In this document: in pieces, positions 16,184 through 25,400 of the stretch
How positions within the stretch are numbered: the first letter of the stretch is position 1
Layout: each line of letters opens with the position of its first letter
NCBI GenBank assembly: GCA_023228225.1
Contig: JALOBO010000001.1
Coordinates: forward strand, 62,001 to 126,000
Source: Clostridia bacterium
GTDB taxonomy: Bacteria; Bacillota; Clostridia; Christensenellales; UBA1242
Direction: 5' to 3'
Length of the DNA: 64,000 nt
Program-made: the position numbers and the translations under genes
Notes under the pieces: model-generated
What the model saw: only the letters and a program-made list of their open reading frames with translations
What the model was told of the DNA's origin: nothing
Databases searched by the model: none

Positions 16184-18061
16184 ATGAATATAAAAAATGA
16201 ATACGAAGCAGTCATAATTGGGTCGGGACACGCGGGTTGCGAAGCAGCACTAGCGCTTTCTAAAATGGGACATAAAACATTATTACTCACTTTAAATCTA
16301 GACTCGATAGCATTTTTGGCTTGTAATCCTTCTATTGGTGGAACCGCAAAAGGACAATTAGTTAGCGAAATTGATGCTTTGGGCGGACAAATGGGCATTT
16401 CGGCAGACCAAACTACGATACAAGCAAAAATGTTAAACGAAGGAAAGGGTGCAGCGGTACAAAGTTTACGCGTACAAATTGATAAAGTTGCCTATCATAT
16501 AAATATGAAGAGTACACTTGAAGCACAAAAAAATTTGGACATTGTACAAGCAGAGGCTGTAAAAATTAAGCAAAAAAAAGGAAAAGTGAATTCCGTTGTT
16601 ATCGCACAGGGGGCAGAATATTTTTGTAAAATAATAATTGTTTGCACGGGCGTATACTTAAAAGCAAAAATCATAATGGGCGAATTTACACAATTAATTG
16701 GACCATCTGGTTTTGCAGCAGCAAATAAACTTACAAAAAGTTTAATAAATTTGGGATTAGAAATACGCAGATTTAAAACCGGAACCCCATGTAGATTAGA
16801 TGGTAGCACAATAAACTTTTCTGAACTTGAAGAACAGGTCGGTGATGAAAATGTGCAAAATTTCTCTTATATTACTAAAAGAACACAAAAAAATCGCGCA
16901 AAATGCTATCTAACTTATACAAATGACAACACACACAAAATAATACTAGATAATTTAAGTCGCGCGCCGATGTATAGTGGGGATATTAAAGGCATAGGTC
17001 CGCGTTATTGTCCATCTATTGAAACTAAAATTGTTAAGTTTGCCGATAAAGAGCGCCATCAAATATTCTTAGAGCCTGAATCATTATCTACAAAAGAGAT
17101 TTATATGCAAGGTGCTAGTACTTCTATGCCCGTTGATATTCAACAAAAGATTGTTAATAGTGTAAAAGGGCTAGAAAACACAAAAATTATGCGAAATGCC
17201 TATGCAATAGAGTATGATTGCATTAATAGTTTACAATTGTTGCCCACTCTTGAATATAAAAATGTTCACGGTTTATATTTTGCTGGACAAATTAATGGAA
17301 CAAGTGGTTATGAAGAGGCGGCTTGTCAAGGATTAATTGCGGCAATCAATGGAGCACTTATGTTAGAAGGCAAATCACCTTTAATCTTAAAGCGTAGCGA
17401 TGCGTATATTGGAGTGCTAATTGATGACTTGGTTACAAAAGGTACCAATGAACCATATAGAATGATGACAAGTCGTGCTGAATATAGATTACATCTAAGA
17501 CAAGATAATACGGCAGAACGATTGACTCAAATTGGAAAAAATGTTGGGCTTGTAAATGAAAAACGTTACAAATTGTTTAAAAAAATGCAAAAAAACATAA
17601 AAAATGTTGAAAATTTGTTAAAAAAAGTGATTTTACCCAATGAAGAACTTAAAAATCTATTTCTAAGCAAGAATAGTGAAATGCCGGAAAATGGATTAAC
17701 TATTGAGAATTTGTTGAAAAGAACTGATTTTGAACTAAATGATTTAATAAAACACATAAGCATATTTAAAACTTTTGAGTTAAATGCTTTAAAACAAGTT
17801 TCTATTACAATTAAATATGGTGGTTATTTAAAAAGACAACTTGAACAGATTGAAGAGTTTAAAAAACAAGAAAACACTGTATTATCTTTTGATTTCAATT
17901 ATAAAGCAGTTAAAGGCCTAAGAATTGAGGCTATGCAAAAACTTAGTGATATAAAGCCCCTTTCCATAGGGCAGGCATCACGAATTAGTGGAGTTTCTCC
18001 CGCTGATATTTCGGTACTTTCTATATATTTAAAACTACAAGCCAAGGGCAAAAAGAAATAA
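16184..18061 (+). CDS. mnmG: tRNA modification FAD enzyme MnmG (GidA)
   Basis: FAD-dependent partner of MnmE. 625 aa, with the dinucleotide-binding GSGHAGCEAA at 13-22, the family motif NPSIGGTAKGQLVSEIDALGG near 49-69, the YCPSIE segment, and the GINGTSGYEEAACQG-type FAD loop (here QINGTSGYEEAACQG). The C-terminal helical domain that binds MnmE and tRNA is present. It is co-transcribed with mnmE; the two parS sites follow. Confidence 0.97.
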   Translation: MNIKNEYEAVIIGSGHAGCEAALALSKMGHKTLLLTLNLDSIAFLACNPSIGGTAKGQLVSEIDALGGQMGISADQTTIQAKMLNEGKGAAVQSLRVQIDKVAYHINMKSTLEAQKNLDIVQAEAVKIKQKKGKVNSVVIAQGAEYFCKIIIVCTGVYLKAKIIMGEFTQLIGPSGFAAANKLTKSLINLGLEIRRFKTGTPCRLDGSTINFSELEEQVGDENVQNFSYITKRTQKNRAKCYLTYTNDNTHKIILDNLSRAPMYSGDIKGIGPRYCPSIETKIVKFADKERHQIFLEPESLSTKEIYMQGASTSMPVDIQQKIVNSVKGLENTKIMRNAYAIEYDCINSLQLLPTLEYKNVHGLYFAGQINGTSGYEEAACQGLIAAINGALMLEGKSPLILKRSDAYIGVLIDDLVTKGTNEPYRMMTSRAEYRLHLRQDNTAERLTQIGKNVGLVNEKRYKLFKKMQKNIKNVENLLKKVILPNEELKNLFLSKNSEMPENGLTIENLLKRTDFELNDLIKHISIFKTFELNALKQVSITIKYGGYLKRQLEQIEEFKKQENTVLSFDFNYKAVKGLRIEAMQKLSDIKPLSIGQASRISGVSPADISVLSIYLKLQAKGKKK

Positions 18062-18063
18062 AT

Positions 18064-18079
18064 TGTTTCACGTGGAACA
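18064..18079. other. parS site 1
   Basis: TGTTTCACGTGGAACA. Its reverse complement, TGTTCCACGTGAAACA, fits the Bacillus parS consensus TGTTNCACGTGAAACA exactly. This is where ParB (19744-20616) should load on the chromosome. It lies just after the mnmG stop. Confidence 0.93.
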
Positions 18080-18105
18080 TTATTCAAAATTTTTAAAGGG
18101 CAGAT

Positions 18106-18121
18106 TGTTTCACGTGGAACA
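18106..18121. other. parS site 2
   Basis: Identical 16-base copy of parS site 1, 42 bases further on. Its GTGGAAC end lies five to twelve bases before the rsmG ATG at 18127 and is the only Shine-Dalgarno-like sequence for that gene. Confidence 0.93.
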
Positions 18122-18126
18122 ATTTG

Positions 18127-18843
18127 ATGAAATTAATGAAAGATATATTAAAGCATAAGTTAATAGAGATGGGAATTGAAGTCAACGAAGAGATGTTGAC
18201 CCAGTTTGAAAATTATTATAATCTGCTTATAGAGTGGAATAATAAATTTAACCTTACCGCAATAACCGAAAAATCCGAAGTGTTAGATAAACACTTTATT
18301 GATAGCATTCTTCCGTATAAACATATACCGTTTGGCGCAACCATGTGCGATATAGGTAGTGGCGCGGGATTTCCGGCATTGCCAATTAAAATAATTAGGC
18401 CAGATATAAAACTACTTTTGGTAGATTCCTTAAACAAGAGAGTAAAGTTTTTAGAAGAAATTGTAAGGGCTTTAAATTTAAAAAATATCAAATGCGTTCA
18501 CGCTCGTGCCGAAGATTTGGCAACCAAAACAGAATACAGAGAGCAATTTGACATGTGCATAGCGAGGGCTGTCGCAAAACTGAAAACACTTTCCGAATAC
18601 TGTTTACCATTTGTTAAAGTAGGCGGTAAATTTATTGCTTATAAATCCGTTGATTATGGATTAGAGTTAAACGAAAGCACAAACGCCATACAAATACTTG
18701 GCGGGAAGTTGGACAAGGTAGAACTATTAACAATACCAGAAACCAATATTAGAAGAGTATTTATTATTATAAACAAAGTAAAATCAACGCCTACAAAGTA
18801 TCCACGTTTACAAAATAAACCAAAAGACAACCCAATAATTTAG
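18127..18843 (+). CDS. rsmG: 16S rRNA (guanine-N7) methyltransferase RsmG (GidB)
   Basis: Methylates G527 of 16S rRNA using SAM. 238 aa from the ATG at 18127 (a TTG one codon earlier is also possible). The SAM-binding motif is MCDIGSGAGFPALPIKI near 76-92, followed by VDSLNKRVKFLEE. The Shine-Dalgarno-like sequence lies inside parS site 2. The order mnmE-mnmG-rsmG-parA-parB is conserved near Gram-positive origins. Confidence 0.95.
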   Translation: MKLMKDILKHKLIEMGIEVNEEMLTQFENYYNLLIEWNNKFNLTAITEKSEVLDKHFIDSILPYKHIPFGATMCDIGSGAGFPALPIKIIRPDIKLLLVDSLNKRVKFLEEIVRALNLKNIKCVHARAEDLATKTEYREQFDMCIARAVAKLKTLSEYCLPFVKVGGKFIAYKSVDYGLELNESTNAIQILGGKLDKVELLTIPETNIRRVFIIINKVKSTPTKYPRLQNKPKDNPII

Positions 18844-18923
18844 TGTATTTTGTCTAAAAATCATAAAGCAAAGAAAACATTACAATTATTATATATAAAA
18901 TACTAGAAAAATTTTCATATAAA

Positions 18924-18932
18924 TGCTATAAT
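18924..18932 (+). promoter_or_regulatory. Extended -10 promoter of parAB
   Basis: TGCTATAAT at 18924-18932 is an extended -10 with perfect TATAAT, 17 bases before the parA ATG at 18950. There is no obvious -35, as extended -10 promoters allow. Confidence 0.7.
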
Positions 18933-18949
18933 AAACTTAGAGGTAATAT

Positions 18950-19729
18950 ATGGGAAAAATCATTGCATTTGCAAATCAAAAAGGCGGGGTTGGGAAAACC
19001 ACTACATGTGTAAATATGGCGGCATATCTCGCTGTTATGGGTAAAAAAGTGCTACTGGTTGATATAGATCCACAAGGTAATTCTACCACAAGTTTTGGCA
19101 TAGACAAAAGTACAAACAACAAAACCATTTATAGTGCAATAAATGGCGAGAATACAATAGAAGAAGTGGTAAGACGTACACAAATAAATGGACTTGACAT
19201 TGTTCCTTCCACAGTAGAACTTTCTGGTGCGGAAATAGAATTAGTTCAAATGGATTCGCGAGAAAAAGTATTAAAAAATATAATGAATGGATTAAGAAAT
19301 ACTTATGACTATATTTTAATAGATTGTCCGCCTTCATTTGGTTTACTAACCGTTAATGCCTTAACAAGCGCTAATTCGGTATTGATACCTATGCAATGTG
19401 AATTCTTTCCTATTGAAGGATTGAGTCAACTTATGAACACCATTAAACTAATTAAAAAACATCTCAATCCAAATTTAGAGGTTGAGGGCGTTGTATTAAC
19501 AATGAAAGATTCTCGTTCAAATTTAGTAAATCAAGTATCAGAACAAATACATAGGTACTTTGGTAAAAAAGTATTTAACACGGTTATTCCACGCAACATA
19601 AGACTAGCAGAAGCGCCAAGCCATGGGCTACCAATTGTTTTGTACGATTCAAAATGCACAGGTGCAGTAGCATATAGAACACTCGTTGAAGAATTTTTGG
19701 AAAGACAAGAAATTAATAAGAATAATTAA
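18950..19729 (+). CDS. parA: Chromosome-partitioning ATPase ParA (Soj)
   Basis: Walker-type ATPase that binds DNA as an ATP dimer and works with ParB-parS in origin segregation. The deviant Walker A KGGVGKTT lies at 11-18, followed by DIDPQGNST and the DCPPSFGLLTVNAL region. 259 aa, the short chromosomal form without an N-terminal DNA-binding extension. AGAGGT ribosome binding site. parB follows after 14 bases. Confidence 0.96.
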   Translation: MGKIIAFANQKGGVGKTTTCVNMAAYLAVMGKKVLLVDIDPQGNSTTSFGIDKSTNNKTIYSAINGENTIEEVVRRTQINGLDIVPSTVELSGAEIELVQMDSREKVLKNIMNGLRNTYDYILIDCPPSFGLLTVNALTSANSVLIPMQCEFFPIEGLSQLMNTIKLIKKHLNPNLEVEGVVLTMKDSRSNLVNQVSEQIHRYFGKKVFNTVIPRNIRLAEAPSHGLPIVLYDSKCTGAVAYRTLVEEFLERQEINKNN

Positions 19730-19743
19730 ACGGAGATAAGTTT

Positions 19744-20616
19744 ATGATTCAAAAGAAAGGATTAGGTAGAGGGCTAGAATCACTTTTAGGAATTTACGGA
19801 ACAGATGAAATTGAAAAAAAAGAAGAATTTAAACAAAGCGGTATTATAGAAATATCATTAGCGCTTCTTGACCCAAATCCAAAACAACCACGTAAAACCT
19901 TTGCACAAGAATCATTAATTGAACTTGCTAATTCAATTAAAATTAATGGTGTTATACAACCTATTGTGGTTACTAAGAATAATGACCGCTATATGATAGT
20001 AGCGGGTGAACGCAGATGGCGTGCAAGCAAAATTGCCGGCGTTGATACGATACCCGCTATTGTTCGTGATTTTAATGAAAGGCAAATTAAAGAAATAACA
20101 ATTATAGAAAATTTACAGCGTGAAGATTTAAATCCAATTGAAATGGCCCATGCTATAAGCGAACTTATGACTCAGTACAATATGACACAAGAAGTTGTTG
20201 CCGAAAGAATAGGTAAAAGCCGTTCCGTAGTAGCAAATGTGTTAAGATTATTAACTCTTCCCATAGATGTAATTATTCTAATAGAAAGTGGCAGACTATC
20301 GGTAGGACACGCAAAAGTAATTGTTTCAGTCTTAGATGCGAATATGCAAATAAAACTTGCTAATATGGCGCGCGACAATAAGATGACTGTTAGAGATTTA
20401 GAAGAAGCGGTGAAAATTATAAATGAACCAGTGAGAACCAATAAAGAGAAACTCACTCAATCTTTGGAGTTGAGAGAGTTTATTTCGGATATGCGTAGAG
20501 TTTTTGCTACAAAGGTATCGCTTTCAGGTAACGAACAAAAAGGAAAAATAAGTATTGAATATTACAATAAAGATGACTTACAACGAATTTATGAACTTGT
20601 TGAAAAATTAAAATAA
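19744..20616 (+). CDS. parB: Chromosome-partitioning protein ParB (Spo0J)
   Basis: CTPase clamp that loads at parS and spreads. The N terminus RGLGRGLESLLG is the ParA-interacting segment; the CTP-binding motifs follow, including GERRWRAS and IIENLQREDLNPIE; a helix-turn-helix (TQEVVAERIGKSRSVVANVLRLL) reads parS. 290 aa. Two matching parS sites are 1.6 kb upstream. It ends before a bidirectional terminator. Confidence 0.96.
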   Translation: MIQKKGLGRGLESLLGIYGTDEIEKKEEFKQSGIIEISLALLDPNPKQPRKTFAQESLIELANSIKINGVIQPIVVTKNNDRYMIVAGERRWRASKIAGVDTIPAIVRDFNERQIKEITIIENLQREDLNPIEMAHAISELMTQYNMTQEVVAERIGKSRSVVANVLRLLTLPIDVIILIESGRLSVGHAKVIVSVLDANMQIKLANMARDNKMTVRDLEEAVKIINEPVRTNKEKLTQSLELREFISDMRRVFATKVSLSGNEQKGKISIEYYNKDDLQRIYELVEKLK

Positions 20617-20684
20617 TATTTATAAATACACTATATTATTGAGAATAAAAAATATTGAGAATAAAAATTAAGTCTATTATTAAA

Positions 20685-20710
20685 AACCACTTACTTAAAT
20701 GTAAGTGGTT
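20685..20710. terminator. Bidirectional terminator between parB and cvpA
   Basis: Perfect 10-base stem AACCACTTAC (20685-20694) / GTAAGTGGTT (20701-20710), six-base loop, A-rich before and T-rich after, between convergent genes. Confidence 0.85.
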
Positions 20711-20731
20711 AAATTTTGATACTAATCAAAA

Positions 20732-21505
20732 CTAAGGTGTTGGAGTATTAGAATCAATACCAAACAAATCCGCTATTACTTCATTGAAATCAATTTTATC
20801 AAGTGCAAGCGTTACTAATTGTTCTATATAATTATCAGCAGTGTCGTAAATATAATTTGCAACAGGATTTTTGTCAATCTCGTTGTTGACCACGGTTGCA
20901 AGAGAAGTCATATTAACAAAGTACACCCCAACACAAGCAATGGCTAAGATAAGAGCGGCTTTTAAGGCTCCAAATACTAAGCCAAGTAATTTATCTAATC
21001 CATTGATTGAACGGTTTCTTGTAATTGCATTGAAAATTTTTGAAAGGATTGCGAGTGCAATTTTAATAAGTATGAATGAAACTACAACCCCGACTAAAAT
21101 CATAGCAACCCCAGTTAAAATTTCGGTTAAATATGCTAAAATATTTGTCCCTTCAATAATAGCACCACTTGCGATTGCTTTATCAATAATATCTTGAACA
21201 ATGCCCTTTAATATAGCGGGAATATTATTGAATAATGTTGATGTATCCATTCCCGTGGTAAATGCTTGATCTAATAGATTGTTTGTAAGTGAATTAAGCC
21301 CGTCGTGTATCCAAGTATTCATAAAACCGGAAAGTTGAGTTACTTTGTCAATAAAAGCCGCAACAGGCTTACATGTAAGTATTGATAGCCCAAGTGTTAC
21401 TGCCCAGCCAAATAATGATACCAAAGATGATAAAAACCCCTTAGCAAATCCAACAAGAGCAAAAAAAGCAACTATAACAATAATTATAATGTCAATTGTA
21501 CCCAT
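20732..21505 (-). CDS. cvpA: CvpA-family membrane protein
   Basis: 257 aa with four or five hydrophobic helices. The start (MGTIDIIIIVIVAFFALVGF then AKGFLSSLVSLFGWAVTL) is the CvpA/colicin-V-production signature, and a later segment with FGALKAALILAIACVGVYFV matches the family's last helices. The exact function of the family is unclear; it is linked to envelope homeostasis. Strong AGGAGGT ribosome binding site. Its long middle loop of about 70 residues is predicted outside. Transcribed alone, divergent from yyaC. Confidence 0.88.
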   Translation of the reverse strand: MGTIDIIIIVIVAFFALVGFAKGFLSSLVSLFGWAVTLGLSILTCKPVAAFIDKVTQLSGFMNTWIHDGLNSLTNNLLDQAFTTGMDTSTLFNNIPAILKGIVQDIIDKAIASGAIIEGTNILAYLTEILTGVAMILVGVVVSFILIKIALAILSKIFNAITRNRSINGLDKLLGLVFGALKAALILAIACVGVYFVNMTSLATVVNNEIDKNPVANYIYDTADNYIEQLVTLALDKIDFNEVIADLFGIDSNTPTP

Positions 21506-21714
21506 ATTTACCTCCTAAACCTTGTGAAAACAATTTATTGCTATATATATAATATCATATAAATTAAAAAATGTCACTATCAAAACAAAGAAATTTTTAA
21601 GATAATATATGTTTTTATATATGCCAATTTTTTTATTTTAACACAAATATAAACTTTTGCAATTACTTAATCGTATTAACAAATATAATCGGTCAATAAT
21701 CTACTAGGGGAATT

Positions 21715-22251
21715 ATGAAAAAAATATATTTTAAAAGTGAAAACGCAATTGTAAATTTATCAAACTATATTTTTGAAAGTATTAAATATTACAATAAACT
21801 ACCCGCAATTATATGCCTAGGCACCAATCGGATAATAAATGATAGTTTGGGGCCGTTAGTAGGTACACTTTTAAAACAAAAATATAATTGTTTGGCGTAT
21901 GTTTACGGGACCATTAATGCGCCCATAACAGCATTTAAATCGAGAGCCATATATGATTTTGTATCAAGAATGCACGAAGGTAGCCCAGTAATTATTATAG
22001 ATGCGTCAATAGGAAACATCGAAGAACATGGTATTATCAAAATTACAGAAACCGAAAAAACATTTTTTTTAAACAAACAAATACCAATGCGTACTGAATT
22101 GTGCATTACTGCTGTTACAGGATTTAATATTTATGAATTCGTATTACAGAAAACCAAGACAGATTTTGTTGGACAGATTGCTGATATTATTGCCTATTCG
22201 TTTAATAACGCATTATTTTTAAAGAGTTTAAAAGCGGAATTATTAATTTAA
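21715..22251 (+). CDS. yyaC: YyaC-family sporulation protein (GPR protease-like)
   Basis: 178 aa. The motifs CLGTNRIINDSLGPLVGTLL, YVYGTINAPITA and VIIIDASIGNIEEHGII mark the YyaC/DUF1256 family, related in fold to the germination protease GPR and made in the forespore in Bacillus. In Bacillus the gene is also beside parAB, so the synteny supports the call. AGGGGAA ribosome binding site. It suggests the organism sporulates or descends from spore formers. A hairpin terminator follows. Confidence 0.88.
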   Translation: MKKIYFKSENAIVNLSNYIFESIKYYNKLPAIICLGTNRIINDSLGPLVGTLLKQKYNCLAYVYGTINAPITAFKSRAIYDFVSRMHEGSPVIIIDASIGNIEEHGIIKITETEKTFFLNKQIPMRTELCITAVTGFNIYEFVLQKTKTDFVGQIADIIAYSFNNALFLKSLKAELLI

Positions 22252-22256
22252 AATTT

Positions 22257-22290
22257 TATGCACAAAATATACCTGTGCATATTTTATTGA
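22257..22290 (+). terminator. Terminator of yyaC
   Basis: Perfect 8-base stem TATGCACA (22257-22264) / TGTGCATA (22274-22281), followed by TTTTATT. Confidence 0.75.
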
Positions 22291-22429
22291 GAATTATGGT
22301 AAAAAATATGCAAGTTACAATAAATAGTTTGCAAGACTGTTTATTTGTGTTAAAATATATTACTATAAAGAAATAAGATATTATATACTTATAATAATAC
22401 TTATCATTTTACAATCTAGGAGATATTAA

Positions 22430-24658
22430 ATGAAAGATAATAAAACCAAAGGATTTATAATAGCACTTGTAATTTTACTTGCATTTGCCATACTTTTTTA
22501 TTTTGCATCAGCAAGTGATAAAGGTGAAGAAATAAGCTATTCCGAACTTCAAACGCTAATCGATGCCAATGAAGTTTCAGATATTTATGCCGATTCAGAT
22601 GGGCTTATGTTAGTAAGAACAGATGATTCCGAAATACCACTTGATAAATTCCCCAAAAAAGCGGATTATTATTTGACATATATCTCTACTTCACAACTTG
22701 ATTATATTACCGATTATAACAACGCTGTTGGTAGGTTAGAAGAAGATAAAATTAATTTAACCACCGTAAACGCCGAACCTTCAATTTTGGAAACGCTAGC
22801 CCCATATATATTAATAATTATTGGATTTTTATTTTTATTATTTATACTAAAAACAATTTTAAATGCAAATGCAAAAAATATGAATTTTGGGAAAAATAAA
22901 GCAAGATTGATAAGCAGTACAAAAATAAAATTTAGCGATGTTGCGGGCATAGAAGAAGAAAAAAATGAAGTTAAAGAAATTATTGATTTTTTAAAAAATC
23001 CACGCAAATTTATAGAAGTCGGCGCTCGTATTCCAAAAGGCTTTTTATTAGTCGGAGCACCAGGAACGGGCAAAACACTCCTCGCAAAAGCAATAGCAGG
23101 TGAAGCAGAAGTGCCATTTTTTAGCATAAGTGGTTCAGATTTTGTGGAAATGTTTGTTGGCGTCGGTGCATCTAGGGTTAGGGATTTATTTGAGCAAGCA
23201 AAGCACGCTAAACCGTGTATTGTTTTCATTGATGAAATTGATGCTGTTGGTAGACAACGAGGTGCAGGTCTTGGTGGCGGAAATGATGAACGTGAACAAA
23301 CTCTAAATCAACTACTTGTAGAAATGGACGGCTTTGAAAGCAACGAAGGCATTATTGTACTTGCGGCAACAAATCGCCCTGATGTGTTAGACCCAGCATT
23401 AACAAGGCCGGGAAGATTTGATAGACAAATAGTTATATACCCGCCAGATGTACTAGGCAGAGAAAAAATTTTAAAAATTCACGCACGCAATAAACCAGTC
23501 GATGATAATGTAGACTTTGCTAGAATTGCAAAAATAACAAGCGGATTTACCGGTGCGGATTTGGAAAATTTATTAAACGAAGCGGCCATTTTGGCAGCAA
23601 GAGCAAATAGAGCAAAAGTAAGTTTGAATGATATTACAGAAGGCATTAATAAAGTATTATTGGGACCACAAAAACGAAGCAGAATCATCACAGAAGAAGA
23701 TAAAAAAATTACCGCTTATCATGAGTCGGGGCATGCATTATTGTCTACAATTTTAGAGCATTGTGACAAGGTACAAGAAGTATCAATAATCCCACGAGGA
23801 ATGGCGGGCGGATACACTTTATCTAGACCTGAAAATGATGCAGGTCATACAACAAAACAAAAGTTATTAGATACTGTTACGATGGCACTTGGTGGTCGTG
23901 CGGCAGAAGAAATAATGATAAAAGATGTATCTGCTGGTGCGCAAAGTGACTTTAAACAAGCCACTGCAACTGTAAGAAAAATGGTTGCAGAATGGGGCAT
24001 GAGTGATAAGTTAGGCACAGTATATCTAGGCGAAACCGATGAAGTCTTTTTAGGTAGAGATTATCAAGCCCACTCTAAATACAGTGAAAAAACCGCCGCT
24101 TCAATTGATGATGCAATAAAAGATATTTTGACAATTTGTTATAAAAGAGCAGTTGAAGTGTTAACGGCAAATAAAGAAAAAATTGAATTAATGTCAAAAG
24201 TTTTACTTGAACACGAAACAATTTACTCTGATGAAATTGATATGATTATGGCTGGTAAACCTATTGAAGAAATTAGCGCCAGCATTGAAGAAAAAATTAA
24301 AATCAAACGCATTCAGGAAGACAAAGACCGCGATGACAGAGAGAAAAAGGAAAAAACAGACACTAAAATTAATATAGATAAATCGCAAGAAGATATTGCT
24401 TTAAAAGCAGCAAAAGTACTGGCTGATGCAGGCTTTCCGGTAAAAACTGTACGCGTATTTCGTACTGATTCTAAACTAGAACAAGTGGAAAACGAACAAG
24501 CAAAAAAAGAAATTAACGAAATTTTAGAAACAATAAAACTCCGAAAAATCAAGAAATCAGTAAATGAACACGCTAAAACAGAAAAGAAAGAGAGTAAAGA
24601 ACAAACCGACAATACTAATAAAAAAGATAATGACTCATCAAGCGACAACAAAAACTAA
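22430..24658 (+). CDS. ftsH: ATP-dependent zinc metalloprotease FtsH
   Basis: Membrane-anchored AAA+ protease that degrades unneeded membrane and regulatory proteins. Two membrane helices (about 8-26 and 124-143) flank a small outside domain. The AAA+ module has Walker A GAPGTGKT (209-216), Walker [11 protein letters not shown] and [13 protein letters not shown]. The peptidase has the zinc motif HESGH (431-435). At 742 aa it is about 100 residues longer than usual: the tail after residue 620 is a highly charged Lys/Glu/Asp region. AGGAGAT ribosome binding site. Confidence 0.96.
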   Translation: MKDNKTKGFIIALVILLAFAILFYFASASDKGEEISYSELQTLIDANEVSDIYADSDGLMLVRTDDSEIPLDKFPKKADYYLTYISTSQLDYITDYNNAVGRLEEDKINLTTVNAEPSILETLAPYILIIIGFLFLLFILKTILNANAKNMNFGKNKARLISSTKIKFSDVAGIEEEKNEVKEIIDFLKNPRKFIEVGARIPKGFLLVGAPGTGKTLLAKAIAGEAEVPFFSISGSDFVEMFVGVGASRVRDLFEQAKHAKPCIVFIDEIDAVGRQRGAGLGGGNDEREQTLNQLLVEMDGFESNEGIIVLAATNRPDVLDPALTRPGRFDRQIVIYPPDVLGREKILKIHARNKPVDDNVDFARIAKITSGFTGADLENLLNEAAILAARANRAKVSLNDITEGINKVLLGPQKRSRIITEEDKKITAYHESGHALLSTILEHCDKVQEVSIIPRGMAGGYTLSRPENDAGHTTKQKLLDTVTMALGGRAAEEIMIKDVSAGAQSDFKQATATVRKMVAEWGMSDKLGTVYLGETDEVFLGRDYQAHSKYSEKTAASIDDAIKDILTICYKRAVEVLTANKEKIELMSKVLLEHETIYSDEIDMIMAGKPIEEISASIEEKIKIKRIQEDKDRDDREKKEKTDTKINIDKSQEDIALKAAKVLADAGFPVKTVRVFRTDSKLEQVENEQAKKEINEILETIKLRKIKKSVNEHAKTEKKESKEQTDNTNKKDNDSSSDNKN

Positions 24659-24738
24659 GTTAACTACAAAATCGTTTGACAATAAGGGTAAATTGTTATA
24701 AATTTATAGTGTTAGACTAATATAAAAAGGATAATAAA

Positions 24739-25317
24739 ATGAGAAAAATCATAGCAATAGTTTCAATAGTTTTAGTTGTAATACTGGCCACACTCGTTAC
24801 ATTAAGTTTGGTTATTAAAAAAGATTACTCAACTTCAATAGATTTAGCAAATCCAGATGTGATTACAGTTTATAAAAATGGTGCAAATCTTAGTTTTTAT
24901 GAAGATGTTACTCCAAATGAATATAGCGAAATAATAGAAATGATTAATGTTTCTTCATCTGCTTCCTATATGAATGCTTTTATAAAAGGCACAATGCTGT
25001 ATGAAAGCAAAATAGAGACTGTTTCAACCTCAACTCTTAATTTAACAGCATCGGATAAAATTTATATTGAATATAAATATTACGCATTAAAATCATTAGT
25101 GTTTAATGGTGAGGCTTATGTTAATACTTTAACTGATGTTGAAGCCATTTATTACTCGGTTGTGTTTGAAATTACTGACACTGATTCAATGGCTGTTACT
25201 GATATTTATTTTTCAGACTCAGAAACAACAACTTTTTATAAAAAATACAAACTTACAACACGCATGAACACGGCTGAGTTATACAATTATATTGATGAGA
25301 TGTATGTACCTGCTTAA
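24739..25317 (+). CDS. Membrane-anchored protein of unknown function
   Basis: 192 aa, not recognised. One N-terminal hydrophobic helix (MRKIIAIVSIVLVVILATLV start, to about residue 27) suggests a signal anchor with the rest outside. The outside part is rich in Thr, Ser and Tyr and alternates beta-like strands; it has no cysteines. A TTGACA at 24676 with an AT-rich -10 region gives it a possible promoter of its own, and AAAAGG precedes the ATG. It ends before a strong bidirectional hairpin. Confidence 0.75.
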   Translation: MRKIIAIVSIVLVVILATLVTLSLVIKKDYSTSIDLANPDVITVYKNGANLSFYEDVTPNEYSEIIEMINVSSSASYMNAFIKGTMLYESKIETVSTSTLNLTASDKIYIEYKYYALKSLVFNGEAYVNTLTDVEAIYYSVVFEITDTDSMAVTDIYFSDSETTTFYKKYKLTTRMNTAELYNYIDEMYVPA

Positions 25318-25350
25318 TTTTAAACCAACAAATTTTTTTAAAAACACTCT

Positions 25351-25380
25351 AAACAAGCACTCTATTTAGAGTGCTTGTTT
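25351..25380. terminator. Bidirectional terminator before ychF
   Basis: Perfect 14-base stem: arm 25351-25364 (AAACAAGCACTCTA) with arm 25367-25380, two-base gap. It lies between convergent genes and both arms end in A/T-rich runs. Confidence 0.88.
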
Positions 25381-25400
25381 ATGTATAATATATAAAACTA

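Noticed and set aside
20641-20675. Short direct repeat TTGAGAATAAAAA downstream of parB
   Set aside because: Two copies in AT-rich DNA only; no further copies or element-like structure.
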